64,000 nucleotides of DNA from Aspidapion aeneum (GCA_963576565.1 OY755039.1:72868771-72932770), one strand, 5' to 3'; counted from the stretch's first letter, positions 44,101 to 54,922 are shown. Translations and numbers: made by a program. The notes: generated from the letters alone by a model not told the origin.

Positions 44101-47100
44101 TTTCAGATAATATCTGCATCAATCATCTGTCAGATTTGTAATTTTAATCTTGTTTTTTTGTGTTACACGGAAAAAGTGTAATACTTAACTTTTTATTATT
44201 TTGCTAAAGTCATTTTTTTTTTCTAGTGACCAAACATTTTAGATATTTTGTAATCTTTTAATTGTTTTTTTTTATTTTTGTAATATTAAAAAAAAACAAA
44301 ATATCATTTTATTTTTTGTTAAAATCCACATATGCCTTTTGGTTTTGTTCTTTTATGATGGATATGTGTGTTATAGTAAATCAACGCAACGTAATGGTTA
44401 AAGTATTAACGTAAAATCGATTATATATAGTGTATTTTAGAGTCCATTATTTCAAAAAGCTTTGTTTTTTTTAAATGGGGATCATTTGCTCTTAATCAGT
44501 GCTTTTCTAAGATCCCATAAACCGAAAAAAAACTACGTCATCAGCGGTTAAAATTTTTCGATTTATGTACATATATATATATTTTTTTTTCCATTTTGAA
44601 GTCATGTTTGAATCCAATTGGATATTATTATAGCAATCTTAACATTGCTAAGATACATTTTTCTATTTTTTTTTCTCTTCTCATTATATTATAACTTGAT
44701 AAAATCAATATTATCCAAATTAATAACATTTGATTGTGTAAAACTATTTTTGAATTTTTGTATTGTTTATCAATAAAACAATATTTAATTTTTTATGTTT
44801 TTCTCCTATATGGAAAATATTCGACTATATGAACTTTAAGTACAGTCTGTACCATTTAAGCCAAGCAAATTCCATTTTAAGGATAAATTTTGATAATTTT
44901 TTTTTATTTTGATATTTTTTTAAAATCTACACTATTTTAAACAACTTTTAAAAAAATCTCCACTTTTCTTTTACTCTATGAGTACAATTGTTTTTGTAAA
45001 ACTTTTCTTTTGGTAACTATGACAAATCACAAAAATGTGTTGTCTTTTTCTAAAAATGTTTTGTTTTTTTTTTGTTAGTTTGTTCCTTTCTGTTTGCTGT
45101 CCTAGTTAATCGATAAAATAAAAATATTCTCTATAACGTCATTATTAAAATGATATGCAAGTGCACAGGCATAGCACTAATCAAGAACACCTAAATTATT
45201 ATTTTTGTACTATTTTTATTTCTATTATCATCTTTAAGTAATTTTGTTATTAACTAAAGCCTATACATAATTTCCTCTATTAATGATAAACAAAAAGTAA
45301 TTTATGTATACTTTTTGCGTAAATAATCAAATCATTAAATCACTAGTTGATCGTTTAAGGAAAACTTAGCGTAAAACTTAGTCTTTCTAAGATCAGTGTT
45401 TATTTTTCGTATATTAGCAAGCATTATTTCATTTATTATTGTTTTTATTATTATTTTTTTTTAATATTTGCTCATTTTAAGTCTTGCGTTATCTAAAGAA
45501 CCTTATCGTTTAAGATACCTTTTGATTTTTTTGTCAACTTATTAAATTGGAAAAAAAGTATGTTATACCTAAAATATTTTAAAGTCTTTTTTTTATTATT
45601 TTTTTCATGTTTTCGAAGTAAGCCCTTGCCTGCTTGGACTCTAAATAGTTCTTATTTAGTAGTTTTGGAAAAATAAGAAATGAGTTTGTCACCCAAGAGA
45701 GTTTTTTTCTTTTCATTGCACCAAAAAGAGTCGATTGAAGCAACCATCAACTGTCATTTTTGTTTAATTTTTTTTTGTCATTCGCTTCAATTGGAATATA
45801 ATAAGACATAATTTTATTTAAAATTTTATTATCAACTAAGATTATTTTATTTTGTTTGTTTTGATTCATGCACTTTAAAATCATCTGTCGCCACCTATGT
45901 GCGCATGAAATTCGATAAAAACCTAAATTGGTCAAGTTTAAAAACATCAGCTTACATTAAGTCAAGTATTTTAAAGCAAAGATGTCTAATTTTCAAACAA
46001 TGACATCAATATTAACCTACTTTGTTTTGCTGCTGTTCTTAGTTTTTCAAAATTGTGTAAAACCAGCTTACAAATAATTGGAAAATAAAATAAAATGCAA
46101 ATTAATTAGAAAATTAAAAACCCAACTTATCATTTTCAAACATACTAAAGTCACACCGAAAATCAATCTAAAATCGAAAAATGTTATTTTTTTTTACTGA
46201 AAGCGAAATTTAGTAGAAAAAGATCTAAGAAGGAAAAGTTTAAATTGGAAACAGGTAATGTTTCAGGAAAAAAAAATTTTAGAAGGAAAATTCGGAAAAA
46301 CTGAAAAATTCTAGGAGGAGCTTTATTCTAGGTGATTTTGAAAATGTGTATATTCATCTGGCTGGATTCGTTCTATTTATATTTGTTCTTTAATTTTTTT
46401 AAAATTGATTTCTTCTCTATTGAAATATTATATACTGATTTGTTCTATATTGAATCATTGTATTTGATTTGTTCTAATAAAAAATATTATATTTGGATTT
46501 GTTCTACTTAAAAAAAAATCTATGTGGATTTGTTTCATTTGAGATTATTCTATCTGTTCTATCTGATTTTCTTTATAAAATTTAAAATTTTTTGAATCAT
46601 TAAAATCTTAACTATGATAAAAACTTGTATTTCAGTTTTTGTATCATTTTGTGTTTGTTTTTGCTAACTTGTATTTATTTTCAGTTGTTCTTTCGATCAC
46701 ATGAGTTATTTGTTTTGTTTCGATAGAGTATTCCATGTTTGTTTTAAAGTTTATTGTGTTAACCTGGTAGGGTTGTTTTTTTTTATTACACTGAAAACAA
46801 TAAACCAACTTAAATTTTTTTTGAAATATTGTCAACTAAACGTTTTTTTTTCTCGTAATTGTAAATTAATTTTGTCTTAAGGTATTTGAATTTTTTATAA
46901 ATTATTGTCAAATAAACCTATTTTTTATTATACGGTATAAATATATTTTAAAGTTTTAAAATAATCAATTTTAATATTTCAGTTAGTGTTTGTAATTTCT
47001 TGCTTTTATCTTTATTTTAAAATTTGTTTTTTATGCAAACACGGTTTTTGGGTTAGACAACCTTTTGTAGGTTCTTTACTGTCTAACTAGTTTTAGTTCA

Positions 47101-47265
47101 CCTAAAACTTATTTATGAGATATAATCATAAAATCAAAAAAAATTTAAAATTTTTTTATTTTTTAAATAATATTTTTTTAAAACAAATAATTTTGTTTTA
47201 CATAAGGTTGGTTTATTGTTATTAAAAACATTGTTTTTCTTGTATTAAAATTATTTTGTTTTTAG
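41141..47265. other. Internal AT-rich DNA of the 21-kb unit, no gene recognised
   Basis: About 6 kb without a convincing coding region on either strand. A small segment at 41876-41990 follows an acceptor-like TTTTCTTTTATAG and opens with a short 37-codon ATG frame, but nothing supports it as an exon. Contains the hairpin at 43944. Confidence 0.45.
43944..43994 (+). other. Two-part hairpin in AT-rich DNA
   Basis: Perfect 9-bp outer stem TGGCATAAC/GTTATGCCA enclosing a perfect 6-bp stem AGAGAC/GTCTCT with a 3-nt loop. The GC content stands out from the surroundings. Could be a structured RNA or a relic of a palindromic element. Confidence 0.4.
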
Positions 47266-47671
47266 GTCAGCTATTGCAAAGTGTTGTCAACCAACCAACA
47301 AATTTCTTCCACAAACAGATTAATCAACCAAGCAGCCATTCCACCATTAAAGTCATTAGATATGCCAAGCAGCCATCATCACTACAATCGACGTTTTCTT
47401 ACCGTCGCTGTGCAAACCTGCAATTGGATACTTCTTTCCAAATTCAATACAGAGTCTGCTGTTCACCCTTAGTTTCAAAGATGGCCAATGTGGAAGCTCA
47501 GCTCTTGCTGCGTACCTAGTGTTTGTTTAACACTATGGAGGAAACGGTTTGGTTTGGAGACTCCCTTAATTTATTTACGTTAACTTAAATCACTTTTTTT
47601 TTGTCTCCACAAATTTCTGCATAAGCGTGTATATAATATATACCTTAATGTAGTAGTTTTCAAACAATGTG

Positions 47672-47746
<75 letters not shown>

Positions 47747-48131
47747 TTCTATATATTTTTCGGTTTATATGTCAATTTTATTTTGCCCTCATTTAGTTTA
47801 AGTTATCGTTGTTACTAAGCTGCACTGATATTCTGATTCTTTCAGTACTGTTTGGAATCTACTGATCGTTCACCATGTTTGTTGCTGACTAGCTGATCTA
47901 AGATGTTGTACCTGATCCAGTGTTGCTGTTTTGTTCCAGAATGGAACTTCAAGTTTTTTCCAGCCAGAATGTTTGATGACCATCATCGAGAGAAGAAAAA
48001 TGGAAACGAAGAGCGTTATAGTTTTAGTTTAGATTTGTGTTGTCTGCACTACTTAATGCTTGTTGTTATAAACCATTTTATTTCGACTTGCGTTTAAAAA
48101 AAATTGTTTATACTTAATCAGGGGGGATTAA
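47266..48131 (+). other. Putative 3' exon/leader of the 21-kb unit
   Basis: Begins after a strong acceptor-like TTTTGTTTTTAG, is less AT-rich than the preceding DNA, and runs to the 3' LTR. Short open stretches (for example 47256-47519 and 47903-48097) have no recognisable domains. With the donor in the 5' LTR this could form a spliced noncoding RNA; inference only. Confidence 0.3.
47673..47739. repeat. (TA)n microsatellite
   Basis: Uninterrupted alternating TA for about 67 bp. Confidence 0.98.
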
Positions 48132-49351
48132 TGTAACAAAACGGGATTTGAATATAAATGGTATTTTTGCCATTTATAAGTTTTTAAAGATTTTTAATTA
48201 AATATTGTTTTGACATCAACAAGCATTAATTATATGCAAGACTAGGTTAAGATTAAGTAAAATTTATGGCAACTCGGCGACTTGTTTTTAGGCATGTTTT
48301 CAGGTTCGCTGTATTTCAATAAAAGTTGTATTCGACTACTATGTCCTTTGAGCCACTAACATCAAAATAATTCTAATTTTGTAACTGGAAACAAATTTTA
48401 AACTATTAAACACACTGTGTAATTTTACTTTCTAACGGGTTTTTGAGTCTGGCTTGCATTGCTATTTTGTCTCTTAGTGGAGCGCTTAAAGCGCAGTCTA
48501 TCTCTTTCTCGCCGAGGCGAAAGGGAGTAGAATTCTAGCCAATCAACGCCAAGATATTTGTCCCTTCAAGCGCAGGGTCGCTTTAACTGAGACGGGAAAC
48601 TTTCGAAAGTCGTCAGGGACTTTACTTTTCAGTTTGCCTTTGCCTAGTACGGTACGCTTTCATTCACACTTCTTAAGGGGGGGTTTTATTTCAACTGGGG
48701 AAATTTATCAATTATTTGAACTTTGTATAAGCTATTATCTTTATTATTCATAATTATTTTAGTCTTCTCTTTTGGAGTTTATTGATTTTAAAGTCATTAA
48801 TTATTACTGTTTCCAGTGTTTTGAAATAATGTGTTTAACTGTTTTATGGTTTATTTTAACAACAAAATACAAACCATTCGTTGCCCTAAAATCGGCATTT
48901 TTAATTAATAACATATCCCAAACCTAAACAGTAATATTAAGTAAATTAAACAGTTGATTGAATAGTTTCACTCATTCAATCAACGTTTAAGATGTTGATA
49001 AATATATATATTTACAACAAATATATAAAAGGTTTATAAAACCTAAAACTTTAAGAAGTGTAAATATTTGAATACAAAAGTTTAATAGTAGTAAAAAGTC
49101 GATATTCAACTAATAAATATAAGAAGTGAAAGTGTGAAGCTGCAAGAAGAAAATTGAAAAGGTATGTATGATTATCCTATTAGTTATACATTTGAGAAAA
49201 ACGTTTATAGCATACTTTTCCTCCAAGAACCGCCAAATTCCCTTTCGAGATCGTGTAAATTTAATAACATATAGTAACATTTAATCTTTTTATAATTTAT
49301 ATTGGCCACTTGAGGTGACAGTACCACTGTCACACACAGGCCCCTGTTACA
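48132..49351 (+). repeat. 3' LTR of the 21-kb unit (1220 bp)
   Basis: Same ends and order as 28074-29348 with about a dozen substitutions, a shortened A-run near 48410 and a 40-odd-bp gap near 49300. Preceded by CAGGGGGGATTAA, a plausible purine tract. Confidence 0.85.
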
Positions 49352-49774
49352 AAAGCAACCAGTCAGGTCTTTTTTGCTTAAAGACCCCTGGGCCCTCATG
49401 TTTGCATTATGAATGGGCAGTTACCGTGGGTATTGGAATATTATGTATATGAGGCAAAATATAGAATAATAGATAAAATTATAGTGAGCAAAGTATGTTT
49501 CTTTTATAACGTTGCGACGACTTGCATGCATCTCTGTTAAACCGCCCTGTCTGAGTGCGAAAGAGATACGATCGATTAAATGTAGCAAGAACCTGCCCAG
49601 AAGACTAAATATAGCGCGTAGTGTACTACTACTATTAATATGTCGGTTTAGAACGTTTTTCTACGTTGTCCGACGCCTATTCTCCACCTCCTTCGATCCT
49701 GACAATCATGTTCTGTCAGATTTTTTTAACTCATTGATCTTTGGATTGACTGTTGCCATTTTAGTTTAGGACGC
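49352..49774. other. Unassigned stretch
   Basis: Contains an open frame at 49512-49769 with no recognisable domain. Nothing else supported. Confidence 0.35.
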
Positions 49775-50544
49775 CCTTTTTTTCTGCGCCATATTTGTTG
49801 CCATTCTAGGACCTGCTTTGGTAATCATTCGTCGTTCATCCGTTGTACATGGCCGTACGATATCAGTTGTCTTTTAGTGATGTCATCCGTTATGCTTCCC
49901 TAGATTCTCATTCTTTCTTTTATGATCTCATATCATATGTGATCTGTTCTAGATATTCTTATTGATCTTCTTATTGCATCCATTTCGACACTTTCCATTT
50001 TTGTTTTGTATTTTTATGTTACGCGACAAGTTTCCATTCCATACAATAGCGTGTTTTTCACCATTGTTTCATATATGTAAAATTTTACATTCTTTTATAT
50101 CTCTCTGCTCCAAAAAATACTGTTAAGATATCCATTAATCTTTTTTGCTTTTACTATTCTTTTTCCAGTTCTTTACAGTCTGTGCCTGTCTTATCAAATG
50201 TAACACCCAAGTACACATTAAGTCGGGTCAAAAAAAAATTTTTGAAATTGATTTTGTCATAGTTCTAAAAATTTGTAAAATCCGCCAAGAAAATCAATGA
50301 TTTTTTGTTTTCCTAAAAAATAATAAATTTGGCCGCGCCCCCTACCCCCTAAATATTTCAAAATTTCAAATTTAAAGTAAGGGGCTGTAATAGTTATAAA
50401 ATGTATCATATGTGTCTAAGGAACACGAACACTAAAAAAAATCACAATTATTATAATATTTCACCGCGCCCCTGAGGACTTTCCCCTAAGTACGTATACA
50501 GGTTTTCGCTAGGAAAAGATATGATATAATATATCATTACTATC

Positions 50545-51191
50545 TATCTATCTATTTAGCCTTCTTCGATCCATCTTTGGATATAGGCCTGCCTCAATAT
50601 CTTCCACTCTTCCCTGTCTGTCGCCGTGTTCAGCCATCTAGCTCCCGCATGTTTCTTTAAATCGGCCCAAGGTCTCCAGTTTACAATACAAATTTCCATT
50701 ATAATTTTGCTACTTCTCCCCTGACATCCCTTACTTTTATTTTATTTCTTATCCATTTATTCCCTTTTCTATCTGTTAGCTTTACATCTAACATTTGTTT
50801 TTCCATTGATCTTTGGGTTTTTGTTAACTTATTCATGTTTGATTTTGTAAGTGTCCAGGTCTGAGATCCATAGGTAAGGACAGGAAGGATACATTGATTA
50901 TACACTTTCGTTTTAAGTTGCTGAGGATATTTTTTAATTTGTAGCTTAATTTACCGAATGATGCCCAGGCCAATCTTACTCGTCTCTTGATTTCAGCTGT
51001 TTGGTTTTCTTTTTTTAGTTTAATAATTTGTCCCAGGTATATATATTCCTCTACTTGTTCTATTTTCTCTTGGTTTATTCTGGTCGTGATATTTTCATCT
51101 GTGTTTGTTATGATTTTAGTTCTTCCAGCATTTTTATCAGTTCTTCTTTCTTATTTATCTGTTACTAAGGCGATGTCTTTAGCATATCTTA
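50545..51191 (-). pseudogene. RTE-like LINE, YADD to C-terminus (copy 2)
   Basis: Minus strand from the LINE codons after the Harbinger insertion to the tail (TATC)n at about 50541-50556. Contains the LPVLTYGSQTWTLTKSNMNK and KLTDRKGNKWIRNK segments in a clean 68-codon frame (50699-50905); about 110 bp of the RPQMRWANDL region seen in copy 1 is missing near 50670. Frameshifts elsewhere. Confidence 0.8.
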
Positions 51192-51898
51192 TGGCGGTTT
51201 TACACCAAACCGACTAGTTGAGTTGCTGTTTTGTTGCTGTTTTAAAAAACAAAAACTCAACTGTTTTTAATGATAAAACTGTACACTAAAATGACAAAAA
51301 TTAGTTGCTGTCGAGTTTTTGTTTTTTGTCGTTTTACATCAGAGAAACAGTTGCAGTTTTGTTAGTTCAATTCAGAAAGTAAATCGGTGTTGATGTTCAA
51401 ATTTCTTAAAAGAAATTAACATGGTTAGTGACGAGGAACGCTTTTTTTTTCTCGTGTGCGGTTGGCTGTTGGTACGTGATTTAGAAAACAAAAGAAAACG
51501 TCGTACACGCAGGTATTGGGTGAGATCCTTATTAAATAGAAGGAAATATGATGGTGCTATAAAGATGTTAATGGATTAACAAAAGGACGACATAGATTTA
51601 AATGGCAAATTACGTTCTTCTTTTCACAACTTTTTGAGAATGTCAAGCCACGAGTTTGAAGAGAACACCTCTCGCGAGCTCGCCGCAACTCAACTTGATA
51701 AACACAGCTGTTTACACCAAGCCGACTGAGTTGCAATAAACGCAGCAACTCTTTGATGTTTCCGACATCGGTTGGGAAACGAAAAACAAAACAGCAACTG
51801 TTCAGTTGCTGAAAAATCTTTAAAAAATCTGCAAAAAGTTGCGGTTTTGTTTTTTTCAACTCGAGTTGCTGTTTTGTCAGTTTGGTGTAAATCCGCTT
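51192..51898 (+). mobile_element. PIF/Harbinger-derived element, copy 2 (707 bp)
   Basis: TIRs TGGCGGTTTTACACCAAAC and its near complement at the right end. Target TTA at 51189-51191; the right-hand copy reads CCA, an apparent later change since copy 1 keeps both. Carries a transposase N-terminus only, so non-autonomous. Confidence 0.78.
51421..51663 (+). pseudogene. PIF/Harbinger transposase, N-terminal remnant
   Basis: ATG at 51421. The frame encodes RRYWVRSLLNRRKYDGA, the conserved start of Harbinger DDE transposases (RRxWVxPL..R...G), then a TAA at 51577-51579. Past the stop the same frame continues with FHNFLRMSSHEFEE, the next conserved block (F.RM....F..L). The catalytic DDE domain is absent. 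Copy 1 has the same start at 19688 on the minus strand. Confidence 0.75.
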
Positions 51899-51901
51899 CC
51901 A

Positions 51902-52125
51902 GGTGGTTTAAGTATTGTCCGTTTACTTCGATGCCCATTTCTTCCCAATCTAAGTTTTTAAAAACATCTTCTAGGGCCTGGTTAAATAGTTTAGGGGATA
52001 TTGTATCACCCTGGCTGACACCTCTTCTTATGTAGATTAGCTTGGTTCCTTCGTGGATTTTGATTGATGTTGTTGCTTCGCTATATATATTGGCTATTAA
52101 ATCTGTGCTATGATCGATTCGGCTA
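51902..52125 (-). pseudogene. RTE-like LINE RT fragment before the catalytic box (copy 2)
   Basis: Minus strand encodes IHEGTKLIYIRRGVSQGDTI then SPKLFNQALEDVF.., cleaner than in copy 1. Joined to 51191 in frame once the Harbinger derivative is removed. The 5' end fades into the composite's own arm. Confidence 0.8.
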
Positions 52126-52423
52126 TTAATTAAAAATTTTAAAAACTGCCCCTTTTACCCCTCAGGGGCGCGGCTAGAAATACTTTTAAAAATTAAAAAA
52201 AATATACGTTAGCGTTTTTGACCCATTACACAACTTTTTTTAACTATAACAAATCAATTTTCAAAAAAAAATTTTTTTTAGGCCTTTTTCGACCCAACTT
52301 AGTATACATACTCATATATTGTTTGTCCATCTATCTCACTTGATTCGTTTCCAATACATCAGTACTGTGTCTTGTTCACGTTCACTGTTAACCCCCACTT
52401 TTGGTATTGTTCCGTTAACTTTC

Positions 52424-52835
52424 AGTAGGGTATAAATAGGGGAGATCGCTTATCTATCCCATGTATTTCTTATGGCACTTCCGGTCGTTAGTTTCGGGTG
52501 CTGCCTCCGATGATTTGAACCAATGAGAAGGTTTGTATAAAAGTAGGTGGAGCTTAGATGATGGTGAGTGAGAGAGAGAGAGAGATAGAGAGCGAGTGAG
52601 AAAGAGAGAGAGTGAGAAAGAGAGAGAGAGTGAGGAAGAGAGAAAGAGAGCGCGCGCGAGCGAGAGAGCGAGAGAGCGCGAGAGAGAGAGAGAGAGACAA
52701 GTTGAGCTGTGGGACTGTTCCCAAACTAGCGTGTGGTGTAAAATTCTGACCCCAGCAGACTCGACGCCCCGGCTACCAGATGGCGGGTGCGGGCGTCCAG
52801 CACGCTGGTGGGGGATCCTGGATGTAGGAGCCTGC
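52424..52835 (+). repeat. Left 412-bp terminal inverted repeat
   Basis: Inward order: GGGTATAAATAGGGG close to the end, a CCAATGAG box, TATAAAAG at about 52535, about 140 bp of (GA)n, then a GC-rich unique block ending GGAGCCTGC. The two TATA-like boxes suggest promoter function. The (GA)n creates spurious Arg/Glu-rich frames. Confidence 0.92.
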
Positions 52836-53029
52836 GCCTGTTAGTGGGATGTAATTCTTGCTCAATTAACCAATTGAGTGTTTTAGGCTCCTGTCAAATT
52901 GTCAAAAATGAATTGCAACATTTAGGAAACTGATTTTTAATTCAATTAGTTTTTTTTTGTTTTTTAATTTATTTAAAATAGTACACAAAATAGGGTAGAA
53001 GTAAAATACAGGATATGGTATTCTATATT

Positions 53030-53635
53030 TTAGGAATCTATATTTATTTCAAGACATTTATGACAAATAGGTTTTCTTAAATGATAAATAGTTACAAAAT
53101 AAAATACTGTTGAAAATACTACATAAATTAATTCGAGTATAAAAGTAGGATTGTTGTAGTAGGATTGCGAACATGCGTCTTCATAGGAAGAATTTTCAAG
53201 TATAGGCTTCTTTTCTTGAGAAAAAAAAGTCATATTGAGGCTGCTGCTGTTACTGCTGCTATTGTTGTGTTTTTTTAAGCTGTTTTCATCAGAATTATTT
53301 GGAAATGTGTCTGTTGTTGGGGGAGGTAGCAACTCAGGTACTAAGTCATACTCTTGTCCTGGAACAAACCATCCAAATTCTTCGTATCCAGATTTTTTAA
53401 GGAATTTTAGTCTTAGTTTAAAAATTGTAATAAATCTACATTCGGATGCGTTGGCTGTGTATTGATAAAATTTTATGTTGCGGGTTTTATTAAAAATGCT
53501 TAATCTGTTCCACTCGTATGAAGGCCAAACCGCATTGTTATCAAAGGTTATGTATGCATCTTGAATATGGTTTGGATAGAATAAAATAATTAACGTACAA
53601 TTTAAAAAAGTAGACAAAATTAATGGGCCAAACAT
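53030..53635 (-). CDS. Predicted type I membrane glycoprotein (201 aa), unidentified
   Basis: ATG at 53635 to stop at 53030, AATAAA on the same strand at about 52968-52973. Residues 1-24 form a hydrophobic signal peptide (MFGPLILSTFLN..). The ectodomain (25-163) has Cys66 and Cys155, a Pro-rich patch (103-106) and an Asn/Ser-rich stalk (113-136); it carries about eight N-glycosylation sequons (N49, N62, N113, N124, N125, N129, N134, N148). Residues 164-185 are a membrane segment, followed by a short tail with CHKC (191-194). Likely a surface or secretory-pathway protein. I recognise no family; a receptor-like, decoy or virion-surface role is possible but unproven. Not a known Polinton core protein. 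Confidence 0.75.
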   Translation of the reverse strand: MFGPLILSTFLNCTLIILFYPNHIQDAYITFDNNAVWPSYEWNRLSIFNKTRNIKFYQYTANASECRFITIFKLRLKFLKKSGYEEFGWFVPGQEYDLVPELLPPPTTDTFPNNSDENSLKKHNNSSSNSSSLNMTFFSQEKKPILENSSYEDACSQSYYNNPTFILELIYVVFSTVFYFVTIYHLRKPICHKCLEINIDS

Positions 53636-53639
53636 CTTG

Positions 53640-54405
53640 TCTGTCTGAATTATAATCTGAAACTAACTATGCTGTCTTTATGTTTGAAATTAAATATTGT
53701 GAAGAAAGAGTACCCTCAACCTATTTGTTATCATATTTTCTTATCTGTTTTAAGGTTAGACGCAATACTACTACAGTTAAAATAGGTAATAAAATAAAAC
53801 TAGCGTAAACTCTAAAATAAAATATTTATTGTGGTAAGCTATTAAAAATATATTTATATAAAATTTTAACATAGGTTTGACTACATGCACATTCCCCTAG
53901 AATATGAACACCACAGTGTTCATTACTTTTTTTAGTACTGGTACTGTGGACTCGAAAACATTCTCTAAAAAAATTAAATTATTTAATATTTTAGCTCCTT
54001 TATTCTTAATATTGTAGACCTAAGTAACAACCCGTACTTTTTGTTTTATTGATCTTAGATATAAGTAGGTACTTACCTAATTTAAAAAATCTATTTTTCT
54101 TAAGAAACATGTTGTTTTTCTCAAGAAACAGTATTTTATTTCTACCAAATATTTTTAAAAAGGAAGTTTTATTGCACATTTGCTATTAATAATACTCTTA
54201 AAAAATTTTCATTATGTTTTATAAAATTTTCTTCTTAAAAATGTTGGGTTGATTTGAAAGGTACCTAAAAAAGGTATAGAAACAGCGAGCAAACAACATA
54301 AAAAAAAAACCAAAATTATTCTTTAAAATATTTAATTTATTTTTTTAAATTATTAAGATATCTTAAAATTAAAATTATTCTATCATAAGAGATGGGAGGA
54401 TTTCT
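53640..54405. other. Spacer between the two cargo genes
   Basis: AT-rich, no open frame of note. Contains short palindromes GAACACxACAGTGTTC and AGTACTGGTACTGT around 53910-53950 that could belong to the promoter of the membrane-protein gene. Confidence 0.4.
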
Positions 54406-54409
54406 TAAT

Positions 54410-54823
54410 TTAATAAATTCTTCCTTCTTCAGGTTGAAGATGTTTCTCACGCATTTCTTCAAGAAATTCTTTTCGTAGATGTGTCTGATACTTTAAAAGA
54501 TATTCCCAATCAATAAGCCATTCATGTTCTCGCACAAATTTTTCAGACATTTTTTGATAACGACATAAGAAAGGCCAATAGAGTTCACTTTTAAACATAT
54601 GCATGAAATCTTCGGATAAGTTTTTCTGATATCTTGAGACATTAGGCCAGTGCATTCTATTGAGAAACGTTGCCATGAATATTTCCGATAACCTATGTTT
54701 TCGACATACGATTTCCCAATTAATTTGTTCACAAAACCATCCTATAAATTGCTCGCTAATTACAGGTGATTCCGAAATTTCATCCCAAATTTTCTTAACA
54801 CAATCTTTGTTCTCGAGAATCAT
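54410..54823 (-). CDS. LSE-F-W repeat protein (137 aa), unidentified
   Basis: ATG at 54823, TAA end at 54410, AATAAA at 54336-54341. After a 20-residue start the protein consists of about 4.5 copies of a 22-24-residue repeat at about 21-43, 44-67, 68-90, 91-113 and a partial one at 115-124. The pattern is hydrophobic-SE-x-F-x(8-10)-W-x(3-4)-hydrophobic-x-[KR]YQK. No signal peptide or membrane segment, so probably cytosolic or nuclear. From memory, similar LSExF...W..IS..Q repeats occur in large DNA virus and phage proteins of unknown role; this is recollection, not a search result. First gene downstream of the right TIR on the transcribed strand. Confidence 0.75.
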   Translation of the reverse strand: MILENKDCVKKIWDEISESPVISEQFIGWFCEQINWEIVCRKHRLSEIFMATFLNRMHWPNVSRYQKNLSEDFMHMFKSELYWPFLCRYQKMSEKFVREHEWLIDWEYLLKYQTHLRKEFLEEMREKHLQPEEGRIY

Positions 54824-54922
54824 CTTACTTTCTTCTTATTGTTGATACTACTCGCTTGAGTGCTCTATCTTAACTAATTTACCTAAAAATGACAAATTTA
54901 ATCTAGAAAATACATCCCTCAA

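Larger units (their letters stand above)
28074..49351 (+). mobile_element. 21-kb LTR-bounded unit without its own gag-pol (LARD-like), hosting a BEL element
   Basis: Two direct repeats of about 1.25 kb with TGTAACA..TGTTACA ends, AAAG on both outer sides (28070-28073, 49352-49355), a primer-site-like TGGTGCC after the first and a G-rich tract before the second. The internal region, apart from the 6.8-kb BEL element, is about 12 kb of AT-rich DNA without recognisable gag, protease, RT or integrase. Repeat divergence is about 1% plus three indels, so insertion was recent and must have used proteins in trans. Confidence 0.75.
50218..52303 (-). mobile_element. Composite inverted-repeat element, copy 2
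   Basis: Ends ATTAAGTCGGGTC and ..GACCCAACTTAGT, flanked by ACAC/ATAC at a position where the split LINE requires one ATAC. Same internal order as copy 1, in reverse: GCCGCGCCCC blocks, RTE-like LINE 3' part, Harbinger derivative inserted at the same LINE codon. Unlike copy 1 it has no gypsy insertion and no insertion within the Harbinger part. Confidence 0.75.

Noticed and set aside
47256..47519. 87-residue frame near the 3' end of the 21-kb unit
   Set aside because: No domain, overlapping alternative frame of similar length, composition not distinctive.
52596..52844. Arg/Glu-rich reading frame in the left TIR, repeated at 54848-55162
   Set aside because: Most of it is (GA)n read in frame; it starts and ends within the terminal repeat and has no independent support.
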